A stretch of 64,000 nucleotides of DNA from Oegoconia quadripuncta (Eukaryota > Arthropoda > Insecta > Lepidoptera > Autostichidae): contig OX438744.1 in the NCBI GenBank assembly GCA_949316235.1, forward strand, positions 36,204,778 to 36,268,777. The letters run 5' to 3'. Positions 20,650 to 31,249 of the stretch are shown one piece after another (the first letter of the stretch is position 1; the number at the start of each line of letters is the position of its first letter). The notes below the pieces were generated by a model. It did not search any database. It worked only from the letters and a program-made list of their open reading frames with translations, and was not told the origin of the DNA. The position numbers and the translations under genes were made by a program.

Positions 20650-22840
20650 TCAGCCTAGCAATATGCCGCAATATTTCTATAGTTGGTTTTCCTGTAAAGA
20701 TAATTCCATAAGTACATGAAATTAATATAAGAAGTTCGAGTGCAATCCCGTCGTCAATCAAAACAGTTTAGATTTTTTTAAAGTATATTAAATTTTTGTG
20801 CATGGATTAGTGGTTATAGTACTTAAAACTTGTTTTATGTGCAAGGGTATGTACAAATCTAAATCATTCGAGTTGAGGTTGCACTTGCCAGCGGTTAAGA
20901 CCCAGGTTCAAACTCGAGCTCAAGCTACCTCACTAACTGAATTTATTACTCAAGTCGGTAATAAATATATAGTACCTATTATTATTAAATTAATTACAAT
21001 ATTGCTCAAACTTCCAATTTCTTTTCTACAAATCTATATGTGAATGCACAAAAAGTAAATAAAGGAGATAAAAATAATATTTCCATCATTCCGTCTCGTC
21101 TGGAGTCATCGACTTGTTGTTACGTTGGATCGGCTTCTGAGGATACTCTTAGAGGTTTGACGACCTCAGAGGGCAAAGTCCTGAGGGTCTCGAATATTTT
21201 GACGTCTCTATATTTATTTTATTGAATACTTAATAAAATGTAAAGGATGACACATCACTACCATGAATTGCTTTATAAGTATTAAGTAGATAGAAATCTA
21301 TACAGAGTATAATACAGAACATGAATTAATTTTGTCAGCTGGTTCATACCCTTAAACTGAACAATAAGGAAAACTTTTTTCGTGAAACCAAAATTAATGT
21401 TTTATACATTTTTGTAAAGTTACGGGCCTATATTAGCCTAAATCTATAATTTTATTAGTATTCTTTGCTTATAGTTACGGACATTTTCTTAAACAGTTAT
21501 GTCCTGCCGCGTTGGTTTATAGAAATATACACATATTTTACCCTATACTGAATTTCAATTTAAATTATTTTACAGACCTAATTAGATAACATAGACCTAA
21601 GATTAGATGGCTAGGTATAATTTTTATTATTATTATATTATAATTTTTATTATTTTAAATCTATTTAATCCTAAAATAGAATATAAAAATTAACTCCCAC
21701 ATTTTTTAAATACAAACATAACAAAGTACTTAAAATATATTTTGTTGACTCGCTAAGTCGATAAAAAATAGAAGACTTATTTTAGATACAAAATCTATAT
21801 ACAGTGTGAAACACATAAACGTGTACAGTCCAACATAATAAAAATCTAAGTTTTCTTTGAAAAATCATATATTTTTTTTCCAATGCTACTTATAGTATGG
21901 TTGAATTCAGTAATTAAATTTAAAAAATCCAAGAACGTTCTTGAGTTCCTTTGTTATGAGTCTGTATATTTTTTTTTCTATTCCTGTACCTATCTACCTA
22001 GTATAATAATTAAAGCGTACTATGAGGTGCTAATAAACTTAAAATATAGTAAAGTATACCTAATCTACGTATTTCAACAAATATAGACAAAACAAAAGAT
22101 ACCAAATTAGGTATGAAACTAAAAGGTAAATAAATTATGTATGTTACAAGGAACTAAGGTTTCTTAAAAGCCCAAATACTTGTGACTCTTATGTAATTAT
22201 TAATTTCATTGCATATGATACCTATAGAGTTACACAAAACGTCCTCCTTGCAAATATAACTTATAAATATAATATAACTTATAAATAATCGTTTATTACA
22301 TCACATACATGCAGCGACGGCAGGACATGTCTGTGTCTATACTGAACTTCTTAGTGTGTGTGAGAATACATGTATATCCACACTGTATTACCAACGAATA
22401 GGTACGTGTGTGTAAAAATTCACGAGGTATGTGTGCGTTTCCTTAAAACAGAAATCAAATTTTACGCAGCTTTTGTTTATAAGTCGAATTCTTATTTTGA
22501 AATTTGAATTGTTTTTAATTCTTTTAACAAGGCAATGAGCATTCGTGTATGCAGATACAAAGGATATGCGTTAGTGTGAAGCCAGACTGCAGTGAACAGA
22601 CTGTCTGGCTTTGCGTGAGTGAGTGCACCCTTCTCGTGGCCACGTCCCTCCAAGTTTAAAGCTGCATCTCACATTTTAAACTTGTAACCGTATTTCAATA
22701 TCCTAAAGTTCAAAATTAAACGAACTTTATATTAGCGAACGCAATGCAAAATTTGACGGTTGTTATTTTGAATCACATACTCTTGACACAGGATTTGTGT
22801 GCGTGTAGGGAATGTCACAGTTCTGTTACAGTCTGCAGTA
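20650..22840. other. Long AT-rich stretch without features
   Basis: I see no TE family shared with the rest of the window here and no coding signal. Some short ORFs (60-81 codons) are typical of random AT-rich DNA. It may hold old, unrecognisable repeats or host regulatory DNA. Confidence 0.3.
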
Positions 22841-22984
22841 ATACAATTTGAAACTAAAAGTCGCTCAATTAATGGAGGGGCTAAGAGTAGAAGAAATATG
22901 TTCCATGTATCTATCAGAGACCAGGAGTCGCAGACATATCGCTAATCTAAAATCGCCTACTGTTGGAGTAAATAGAGACCACCT

Positions 22985-23250
22985 GAGAGGCGCCATGAAC
23001 GTTCATGTCGCGCGAGACAATATTTGTCCTGCTCATTCGTTTGAACGAAATATACAACTATCCCACTCTCACTTCTACGTCGCGCGCGATAAACGATGTC
23101 ATGCTACGCAAGCTGGAGTACATTTCGATTTGTAATCTAAATCACCTAGATTGTGCTAGCGCTCCAGTTCAACCTTCAGCATCACGTTTCTTGCGCCCGC
23201 CTCATCCTAATTTCCCTGTCCGAAGCGGTGGTATAATTTCTTCATTAGTT
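22985..23250. other. CpG-richer unclassified segment
   Basis: A perfect 14-bp palindrome CATGAACGTTCATG at 22994-23007 precedes TGTCGCGCGAGACAA, echoed by CGTCGCGCGCGATAA 80 bp later. Two overlapping frames of 95 and 127 codons run through it, but neither shows a known motif, and the longer one runs into Rep-G. Confidence 0.35.
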
Positions 23251-23254
23251 TTTT

Positions 23255-23487
23255 TTTTTTTTATTAAAAACTGGTTTCGCGTTTGTCTACAATCTCACCT
23301 AATGGAAAGTGACGATGTAGCCGAAGATGTATCACGCGCACCCAGTAAATGCCTATTCACTCTAGACTTGAAGATCCCAAGGTTGTAAATGTCTGGAAAA
23401 ACAGGCAGTGAGTTCCATACCTTAGCAGTCCGCATTATAAATGATGAAGCAAAGCGCTTAGTGCGGATGTTCGGTATGTACTGACTA
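23255..23487 (+). repeat. Rep-G
   Basis: A T run, ACTGGTTTCGCGTTTG, CTCACCTAATGGAAAGTGAC, CACTCTAGACTTGAAGATCC and GTGCGGATGTTCGGTATG. The same order appears at 44100-44330 and 51575-51835. Confidence 0.65.
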
Positions 23488-23687
23488 ACAAATAAATAAA
23501 CAAGCCCCTATACTATTTCCAATAGGTTTACAATGCTCTACGCGTGGCCGCATTCTGGTCCTAAAGATTTTGATGTGTTTGCCATCGACTCGCTAAGAAG
23601 AAAAGGTTTATATTGGCATTCACTAAGTAATATGTTAAATTAAATGATGCTGACGATGATGACAAGCTAAACACAACATTGTGGTAT

Positions 23688-23836
23688 TTTTTTTTTATAT
23701 GATAGGGCGGCAAACGAGCATGCGGGTCACCTGATGGTAAGCAATCACCGCCGCCCATGGACACCAAAAGGGTCACAGATGCGTTGCCGGCCTTTGAGGA
23801 AGGTGTAGGCTCGTTTCTTGAAGGTTCCAATGTTCG
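23688..23836 (+). mobile_element. Rep-E, 3' truncated
   Basis: Identical in layout to the start of 2445-2705 but missing nine bases after CATGGACACC, and ending at GGTTCCAATG, where unrelated sequence begins. Confidence 0.7.
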
Positions 23837-24169
23837 TTCAAACAGTCCGATTTCTTGTGTATTTCCTCGTACTTTCAGCCACAAGGCACTGGCAGTGACA
23901 CGGTACTCAAACTGACACATATCAAGTGTGATCAAAGTGTAGCTTACGACCCAGTTGACTTACTGTCTATTGATTTCACTGTTACAGCGGTGTGTGTAGT
24001 ACGTGTGAGTGTGTGTGTTCACCTTGAAAAGTGCCAGTTCTTTGTGCAATGGGTTATTCGGTTAATGGCACCAAGAAAGTCAATGGCGCGGATGCTACAT
24101 GTAGCGTCAGCAAATTGACAGTAGAAGTGCAATACTTAGACATTGTAAGTGACGTATTAGTTTTTTAAC

Positions 24170-24420
24170 CGTCTCCCAAAAATAAGGTACTGTGTTTATC
24201 TGTAAGGTTATTTTCGTTAATTGTCAACCGATTTTGATGATTGTTTTTTTGTTTGATATGGTATATCATCAGGGTGATCCCATATACATTTGTTTAAGAA
24301 CTGAGGAAGTCCCCCAGCGATAGAGGGCGTTTTGTCTGTCTTGAAAGCTTCGTACAAGTCACAGCTTAGAGACAACTTTCTGCCCGCGACTTCGTCCACC
24401 TGGATCTCGATCTAAAATAT
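24170..24420. repeat. Rep-I, diverged
   Basis: CTGTAAGGTTATTTTCG, CAACCGATTTTGATGA and a terminal CTGCCCGCGACTTCGTCC are the family landmarks. The centre is unfamiliar. Confidence 0.4.
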
Positions 24421-24552
24421 AATCTATCACTCGTAAACTTTCCGGAAGCAAGTCCCTAAATGTGTTGCGTAGTTAACAATAACTGTGTACAAACATATCG
24501 TATAATAACATCCATTAGTACATTACATTATTACTTTATGTTGTCACTTGTT

Positions 24553-24640
24553 GTTGGGACTTAACATGCCTTTGAATTTTTATTTCTCTGGCATGCAGGT
24601 TTCCTCACGATGTTTTCGTTCACCGTTTGTATTTCTACAT
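24553..24640 (-). mobile_element. SINE-D internal fragment
   Basis: TGTTGGGACTTAACATGCC through GTTTTCGTTCACCG. Bases 24565-24627 are the inverse of 24768-24829. Confidence 0.65.
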
Positions 24641-24659
24641 ATTTCGTAAGATGAAATGG

Positions 24660-24735
24660 ATGTTGTTTTAAGCATTAAAAGGATATCCCTGACCACCCCA
24701 TTTAGGATAACGGTCATGACCTTATGTATGTATTA
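24660..24735. repeat. Rep-F left-end fragment, inverted
   Basis: Read on minus: AAGGTCATGACCGTTATCC, AAATGGGGTGGTCAGGGA, CTTTTAATGC. It lies in the loop between the two SINE-D pieces. Confidence 0.5.
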
Positions 24736-24767
24736 TACTATTAACTATTATTATATATTATATTATT

Positions 24768-24943
24768 AACGGTGAAGGAAAACATCGTGAGGAAACCTGC
24801 ATGCCTGAGAAATAAAAATCAAAGGCATGTGAAGTCCCCAACCCGCATTGGGGCAGCTTGGTGGTCTATGGCCCATACTCCCTCATATACGAGGGAAGGC
24901 CTATATCCCTGTAGTGGGATGTTTACAGGCTGATGATGATGAT
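24768..24943 (+). mobile_element. SINE-D, 3' part
   Basis: Runs from AACGGTGAAGGAAAACATCG to the diagnostic GGCTGATGATGATGAT tail at 24929-24943. The tRNA-like head is missing. Confidence 0.75.
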
Positions 24944-25229
24944 ATATTATACAATGGATTCGTATTTCACTGTTCTGCGGACTGTACGTGACGTCTGGAA
25001 ATAGCCGGCGGCGCGTCCTGTAGAGACTCACGCGCATTGGGGCAGGTCTGCTACCAACATGGACATACTTTTAAATCGCTACAGCGCAGAATTCTCTGTT
25101 TCAAGCCTGTCAGCCTAAGGAGACCAAACAGCTCATCACATTCTTTGGGAATGCAAAAATTGGAGTGAGTTACGCGAACTCATGCTTGATAATCTGAACT
25201 CCGTAATCCGTCCGGTGCTCTATGGTGAT

Positions 25230-25530
25230 CAGGGGGCCGATCGCGCTAAGTTTGAACGATAATACCAACGCTAAACCATAACTAAAAATGTTACCTTAAG
25301 CAGATGTCTTATCGCGCTAATCATTTGAACGGAAATTATACTAATTTTTTTTTAATATTCGTGGATATCTCTAAACATTTGTGTTTGGTTTTACTTTGAT
25401 AGCGTCAACGATATTATCGTTCACAAAAAATAGCGCGATACCATTTTTTAAATCAGCTAAACTAAAGCTAAACCAAAAACGTTCCGTTCGAACGGTTAAA
25501 CAGTTGTAAAGTAGCGCGATTGGTCCCCTG
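25230..25530. mobile_element. 301-bp MITE with CAGGGG termini
   Basis: The left end CAGGGGGCCGATCGCGCTA and inverse right end CAGGGGACCAATCGCGCTA differ at two of 19 positions. The core TATCGCGCTA or its inverse is repeated inside at about 25311 and 25430. CAGGG ends fit hAT-like elements, but I see no clear 8-bp target duplication. Confidence 0.7.
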
Positions 25531-25784
25531 GTCTCAAACCGTCACAACTTCCGAGCTTTTAAGCGCTTCTGCCACTTATATTACTGGCACTATTACTAGC
25601 GGTAGCATTCTACTACCGCCATGCTCACTGCATCTTGGCGTAGTCCGTGATCTATACGAAAGCTTGGGCCTGAGCCTCACTCGACCTCCTTCACCATATG
25701 GCCCTGGTACCATTTTGTATTTCATTGGCTACACTCCCATTTGCCGAGGGGGGAGTGGGAAACCTCTTTTCCTATTTGCACACC

Positions 25785-26126
25785 TTATTATTATTACTTC
25801 TATTTTCAATTTCTTTTTCTCAGCATGAGCTGGTATTATCATACCATTTACGGGCATTAACCAAGTAAATGGTATATTCCTATTTATTTAAGTCAGTTTG
25901 TCCGTTTTCATCAATTTGGAGGAATTTTCTGACAATACGACAAGTATTTAAAATGGCGGCTTTTTGCATAGATTTGTATTTGTTGTTGTTGTTGTAGTAG
26001 TTGTAGATGGTTTCAGATCAAGAAGTTTAAGGCTGTGGTGTAAATGTCTAGGGATTATTCCGGTAGTCGAATGAACGACTGGGACGACGTATCTATTATT
26101 ATTATTAAGAGCCCATAGTGTCCCAC
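25785..26126. mobile_element. 342-bp insertion with 8-bp target duplication
   Basis: TGCACACC occurs at 25777-25784 and 26127-26134, exactly where the LINE-Q copy at 14492 is continuous. The insert holds TTGTTGTTGTTG and ends AAGAGCCCATAGTGTCCCAC, a string I associate with a lepidopteran LINE 3' region. I see no terminal inverted repeat. Confidence 0.6.
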
Positions 26127-26384
26127 TGCACACCCTATATCTTTCTTTAATTAGTATGGGGCCAAGGAAGCAATGGAGTCACGTAGGGCACCGCCTACCT
26201 TCAGTAGGCGCCGTGCAGAATATGACTGTTGATCCTGGTTTATAGGAATTACAGTGGGAGGAGTGAGGAGGCGAATATTAGACATTTAATTAGACGTTTA
26301 ACAATTCAGTTCAGTAGATATGAAAATAGGTATGGAGAAATCATTATTAAATATATTTATATTTTCAATACAAAATAAAATCAG

Positions 26385-26612
26385 GGTGGTCGGAGTTATC
26401 CCAAACAGCCTTTGGGTGTTCCAAACATTAAAAGTTTAATCCTTGAAACAACATCCACGGTTCATCTTACGAAATACAGAAATGCACACGTGAGCCCATC
26501 GCCGTTGAAACGTGCAAGTCTATAGATGTCTTTTTGTGGAACGTCCCTTAGACGCCTTTTACGATACCCTCGGGAAGATACGGGTTGGTTCTATTTTTTT
26601 TACGTGCCGAAA
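26385..26612. repeat. Rep-F, near complete
   Basis: AGGGTGGTCGGAGTTATCCC, CTTTGGGTGTTCCAAAC, CACACGTGAGCCCATCGCC, GAACGTCCCTTAGACGCC and TTTACGTGCCGAAAC. Its left end lacks the ACGACCTTTATCC segment. Confidence 0.7.
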
Positions 26613-26699
26613 CTTAATTATATCTAATAGGTACTTTCCAGTCCTCATGTTTTTTATTGTGATCTAGTTAGATACGCCATATTTACTTTATATCTACTA

Positions 26700-27110
26700 T
26701 GTTATGTTCCAAAACTACATTATAACATGAGTTTGCGCAACATCTTGGTACATTTAGATTTCAACACAGATAATGTTTTGCGTTTATATTATATCACAAA
26801 ACATCAATGTATGAACCAACTTCCATTTAGTGCAGAACTGTAATCATCGAACGGTAAAAGACCTTCCCCAAAGTTGCGCAGGCGCAGCTCGGCCGGTCGG
26901 TATGCGCGTGACTTGTCGACAGGACGTATAAAACTATTTCGAGACCAACATCAGCACGAGAGACTGTTAAATCCTTTATGTACATACCTACTTATGCTTC
27001 AGGGTCAAGGATTTTGTCTGGAGACATAAGTCCGTCTTTCTTCGATGAGAAGTTACTCGATCATTTACTTTTGTAATATACTAAACATTGTAATAAAGTT
27101 AAAATCAACA
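26700..27110 (+). mobile_element. Candidate LTR (solo or 5' LTR) of a retrotransposon
   Basis: The unit starts TGTTATGTTCC and ends ATCAACA, giving the TGTT...AACA termini typical of LTRs. Inside are TATAAAA (26927), an initiator-like ATCAGC (26950) and AATAAA (27092). Directly downstream, TGGAGGTCGTAAACATCG at 27112 could be a tRNA primer-binding site. A fragment of the same sequence lies at 27427-27476. No gag or pol frame follows, so the element would be decayed or solo. The call is inferred from layout only. Confidence 0.45.
26927..26957 (+). promoter_or_regulatory. TATA box plus initiator-like motif
   Basis: GTATAAAACTA at 26926-26936 and ACATCAGCAC at 26948-26957 lie about 26 bp apart, which is core-promoter spacing. 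The GC-rich CAGCTCGGCCGGTCGG lies just upstream. This supports the LTR reading but could equally be a host core promoter. Confidence 0.45.
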
Positions 27111-27251
27111 CTGGAGGTCGTAAACATCGTCCAGATCCCGCGAGGTCAGGGTCAATCTGGTAAATGTGTTTTATTTACTTGAGCGTTTGATTTGAGTTGC
27201 TGGCTTAAGGAGTATCACAGGAGAGGTTATGTGTCATCACATCACATCAAC

Positions 27252-27425
27252 AAACAAACAAACAAAATAAAATATTCTTTATTGTACAACAATAGGAAGC
27301 ATAAAAAAAAAAGAAAAAAGGGATAGTACAATTTGGCGGCCTTATCACACAAAGCGATCTCTTCCAGGCAACCTTTGGGTTAGGAATCAACAGCCTATAG
27401 AAATCCATTACTGGACGTAAGTCAC
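27252..27425 (-). mobile_element. LINE 3' UTR, minus orientation
   Basis: TATTCTTTATTGTACAACAA (inverse of a polyadenylation end), GGCGGCCTTATCACAC, AAGCGATCTCTTCCAGGC and AACCTTTGGGTTAG. This is the same family as 468-593 and 13045-13155. Confidence 0.55.
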
Positions 27426-27426
27426 C

Positions 27427-27476
27427 TCTCAGCACAAGATACTGTTAAATCCTTAAAGTATAACCTACTCATGCTT
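27427..27476 (+). mobile_element. Fragment of the 26.7-kb LTR-like sequence
   Basis: CAGCACAAGATACTGTTAAA and TCCTTAAAG...ACCTACTCATGCTTAG align with 26952-27002. It could be the remnant of a second LTR with the inside deleted. Confidence 0.5.
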
Positions 27477-27489
27477 AGTGTGGATGATG

Positions 27490-27556
27490 GCGCGAACTCG
27501 CGACTTTGGTGTACCTAGCAGTCAGTTTCTAACCACTATACCAAACAGGTAGTCGA
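27490..27556 (-). mobile_element. SINE-C head fragment
   Basis: CGCGAACTCGCGACTTTGG, CAGTCAGTTTCTAACCACTA and ACCAAACAGGTAGTCG are the complement of the tRNA-like 5' end. Confidence 0.55.
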
Positions 27557-28179
27557 ATCCCTGAAAACAGCAAGTGTCTATACAAATTTAAAAGCTATTT
27601 CGTACTATTCTCTCAAACGCGATACAGCTTTTATTTCGTCTTTCTCGCGTTACTTCCATATTTTTTTTAAATACCACATATCACATCTGCTTCTGATCAA
27701 AACTTCGCCTCTCTTTCTCTTCCTTTTTGTTAATATTCCAATTTTTTAAATATTCCGCTATCATCCATAAAAGTTTTCCAGTGCGAAACTATAATATTAA
27801 GAGGAAAACCACAACTGCCTATAATGGGGAATACCTGACTATATTTTTTGTTAACATATCTTGTTAAAACGTTTACTTCCCTTACCTTGTCCCAGGATCT
27901 GCGGAGGTCAATGATGTGACGTCATACCACATTAACAGCTTTACATCTCTTGTTAGAGGTGGTTATTGGCCTTAGTCTACCACATATATGACGTCATATA
28001 CCCCCACCCAATAAAAAAGAGCATTAAAAGGCCTTTATCTGCATGTCGAAATAAATTATTTTTATTCATCTTTACTAAGCTGATATTTTGATTAAAATCG
28101 ATACAGCAGTTTCCAAGATTTTCAGATGTCGTCACAGTTTGTGTAGGGACGCTTCACCCACAGTGACACAAGACCCAAC

Positions 28180-28245
28180 GGCATAGGGAAGGTCTATATC
28201 CATGCAGTGGGATGTTTACGGGCTGATGATGACGATGATGGCATA
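28180..28245 (+). mobile_element. SINE-D tail fragment
   Basis: GGGAAGGTCTATATCC, CAGTGGGATGTTTACGGGC and TGATGATGACGATGATGG. The rest of the element is absent. Confidence 0.65.
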
Positions 28246-28459
28246 ATTGACAGTTTGGTGGTGGAACAGAATAGGACCAACCCGTCTCTTCTTGTATGTG
28301 TGAGTATAACAGTAATAGAAGTACAAGCAGAGTCCTTGATGTGGAGCTCCCGAAAAAGCAGTCGCCAACCCGCCTGCCCAGTGTGGCGATTAGGGTAAAT
28401 CCTTCCATGGGAAGCGATGCACATCACTCTATGGGAAAGGCTTATGTTCAGTTGTAGAT

Positions 28460-29700
28460 TGATTGAGCGTCTTGATGATTGATAGCACGGTAATATATCA
28501 ACATATGAGCCTAATGACATTATTTGTTTTTATGTAGGTTCAGCAGTGGATGTCCTATGTCTGATATGATAATCATGAATATATTCAATTTAGTTTCTTT
28601 TTCGGGGCTCTATTTCTGGCTTATAGTATGTTATACATACGTACAAATAGCACATCTAGGCACCTTCTCAGATCCTCAAAACTCCACACGATTCAAGGCC
28701 GCGTCTGAGAAAATCTAGCTGCCCAAGCGTCATAAATACTCATCCTTTCTTGGTAACCGTAAGTTTGTGATGCTTACTGTAGAGCCTATGGACCAGTGAT
28801 CCATTGACCACTGAGTGGTTAAGGAAGCCCGGAAGTTCATCCATGACCTCCACTAGATTGGAGCTGGCTTCGTGGGATCTAATGCGCAATCGCTAGCCCA
28901 ATGAACGTCTCAATCTGACTATTCAGCGTCGCAGTCCGGCATTGTGTTAAGATCGAATGCCGCAGACGGGAGATCTAGATGTTTTGTTTGTTTAATAAAT
29001 AAATAGCCTTATACAAGTAATATTAAACGATAGTGAAACGATAATAAACTGACCCTACGGAACGACTGAGGGCTGTCAATTTAAGACCTTGGACTACAGA
29101 CATGGGGCAGGTCAAGCGTTATTCTTTTCCAATAGCTTCCCAAGGTGGCTTTGATGGTTGCGAGCCAAAAAGGGTAACTTGCACAATACACATGATATTG
29201 TACGTTATTTGCTTTCAATTTAAAATCAAAAGAAATCAAGTTATACACCTTGTTGCCAACTCCTCACTTGTATATAACCGAGCCAGACATCTTATTTAAC
29301 AAAGGTCTCGGATGAGCTTAGCAGCTGGGCATCGAACCTGTTTCCCTGACCTAGGGTAACTGCTAATTTGTACCCGTCGACGATAAAGACCCGAGAATAT
29401 AACGGGCATATTATAACCATGAGATGTAAGCTCCATCCTCATTCACAAGCATGCATAGAAGCAAATTCATATACACATACAAATATTACTTCTTTGTATT
29501 GCTTTTTAAGCCCCCACCAAAAAACGACTGGACGGACACATAATGTTTAACGGCGTTGTGTGTGTGTATGTTCAGTCTTTGTCCTGACGTATCTCAGTAA
29601 TGCATGGTCCAATTGGAGGGCAGTTTTTTTTATATTAAAGGTTACACAAGGGACAGGTTCTTATGTTTGATGCAAATCTGTTAATCTCTTTCGAAGACAT
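28460..29700. other. Unclassified spacer with possible old repeat
   Basis: 28840-28980 (GAAGCCCGGAAGTTCATCC, GGAGCTGGCTTCGTGGG) is GC-richer and may be a LINE relic, but I could not place it. 29290-29370 contains GGTTCGATGCCC on minus, a B-box look-alike with no convincing A box. Nothing else is supported. Confidence 0.3.
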
Positions 29701-29717
29701 GTCGCTTTAATACAGTT

Positions 29718-29977
29718 TGTTTTTTTTTTATATGAGAGGGCGGCAAACGAGCATGCGGATCGATGGAAAGCAATCACCACCGCCCATGGACACCCGCAAC
29801 ACCAAAAGGGTCACAGATGCGTTGCCGGCCTTTGAGGAAGGTGTAGGCTCGTTTCTTGAAGGTTCCAATGTCGTACTCGTTCGGGAATACCGCTGCAGGA
29901 AGTCCGTTCCACAGGGTGGTCGTACCTGGTAGGAAGTTTCTTGAGAAACGTACAGTGGTAGATTTCCACTCATCCAG
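29718..29977 (+). mobile_element. Rep-E, full-length-looking copy
   Basis: Matches 2445-2705 through to TTTCCACTCATCC, with a small deletion (CATGCGGATCGATGG) near the start. Confidence 0.75.
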
Positions 29978-30118
29978 GTGATGTGGATGAAGTTTGGTTT
30001 GGTCTATCTGGATGATACAATAATGTTTCCTTGGGGGTTTTCTAAATTTTCACTTTATAGTCTTTAACGCGATTAAGATGATTAGCTTAAAGTTAGTGAT
30101 GAGATCTGTAGTTGATCA

Positions 30119-30330
30119 ACATGTGCAGACTCTGCCTTCTGTACATCTGCTGTGTTAAAGTGGCTTGCTGATACGTCAACGCAATATCCACCTGGGTGGC
30201 GAATTACTGCACCCGGATGAAATAAAAACTATCGGCGCCAGGAAAACAATCCAATTCCTCAAAGAGCGACTAACTGTAGGATATTGGCGATCACAATAAA
30301 TCGGCAACGGTCGCAGTGATTTCGATCTCA
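30119..30330 (+). pseudogene. Second copy of the 11.4-kb LINE C-terminus
   Basis: The open part (30183-30299) reads NIHLGGELLHPDEIKTIGAR and then KTIQFLKERLTVGYW up to TAA. Upstream only TCRLCLL of the knuckle remains, in another frame. The non-coding tail after the stop also matches 11380-11440. Confidence 0.65.
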
Positions 30331-31030
30331 GACGACCTTCAACGACCACGTATGTGTGGTTGTTATATAATATACATATATACAGACAATACAAAGTCTT
30401 CTACAAACGTTATTACAAAAATCATTTAATAAAAAAGTACCTACTACTTTAGGAGAATGACCGCATTAAGTCACTACCTACTACCCACTTCTGTATTCAA
30501 CATACAAAAGTGCAATAAACTTACAAAATTGACATTAAATTCCTGGCAAGATTAATTTTATGACAGTAATTTTGAGCAAACAAGGTGTTTACGAATAACA
30601 AAGTTCAGGAGCCGTTTTATAGATGCGCAAGTGCGTATTTTGACCACAAACGAGTTACTTGTCAATTATGTTTTAAAAATGTTCGCGCCACAGTCAAGGT
30701 AATAGTGCAGTAATTCAATCTCGTTCGGGAGTGTAAAAGAATAATATTACTTACAAGTTTTAGTTATACAACAACGACTGCGCAAGATTCAAATAATTAG
30801 CGTTCACTATAAAATAAGGGAAACATAAAAAAATGTACAACTCTCAAAGAAGCTTGATGCTAATTCTGCAAAGCATAAATTCAAACCATCTAAAGTTTGT
30901 TTTGTTTAGTGATGAATATACCCATATATATTATAATAGATTTAGTAAATTTGATAAAAAATATACAAAAATAATAAAATAACACCACGGAGGTCGGCAG
31001 TATTCAAAAAAATAATCTCTATAAAAATAC

Positions 31031-31243
31031 ATCTGGCTAGCCACCACCATCTTATCTAAATCTGCCGCGGAGCAGCAATGTTAATAGCATTGTTGTGTTC
31101 CGGTTGTCAGATGTAAGATAGCCAGTTCTCCAAAATATGTTGGGGTTTCCGGGTCAGTACGCTTCCACCTTCGACCTCGTATTCACTTAACAGCAGTTGA
31201 CCTCAAGTCAAGTTCTAACCCGTTGAGCATAAAAAAAAAAACT
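31031..31243 (+). mobile_element. SINE-A, 5' truncated
   Basis: Begins inside the element at CTGGCTAGCCACCACC and continues to GAGCATAAAAAAAAAAA. The pol III boxes are lost. Confidence 0.8.
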
Positions 31244-31249
31244 TGAAAC

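Larger units (their letters stand above)
25035..26290 (+). pseudogene. LINE-Q copy broken by two later insertions
   Basis: The coding part (25035-25229) reads GDQTAHHILWECKNWSELRE and NSVIRPVLYGD. After the 25230-25530 insertion it resumes in phase at LVSNRHNFRAFKRFCHLYYW and stops at TAG. The Cys-x2-Cys half of the knuckle is lost, but the His-x4-Cys half (HHILWEC) remains. The 3' UTR (CCCATTTGCCGAGG, GGCGCCGTGCAG, GGAGGAGTGAGGAGGCG) continues to 26290 and is split again at 25785-26126. The 14492 and 60497 copies support the joined order. It is 5' truncated and carries a stop before GDQ. Confidence 0.65.

Noticed and set aside
22848..23388. Overlapping frames of 95 and 127 codons
   Set aside because: The first lacks an ATG start, the second runs into a Rep-G repeat, and neither carries a known motif.
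25520..25828. 102-codon plus ORF
   Set aside because: It lies across a MITE end and LINE-Q UTR; the LINE frame is a different one.
28840..28980. Possible LINE coding scrap (EWLRKPGSSS, RLELASWDLMRN)
   Set aside because: The frame is short and I could not match it confidently to any LINE motif.
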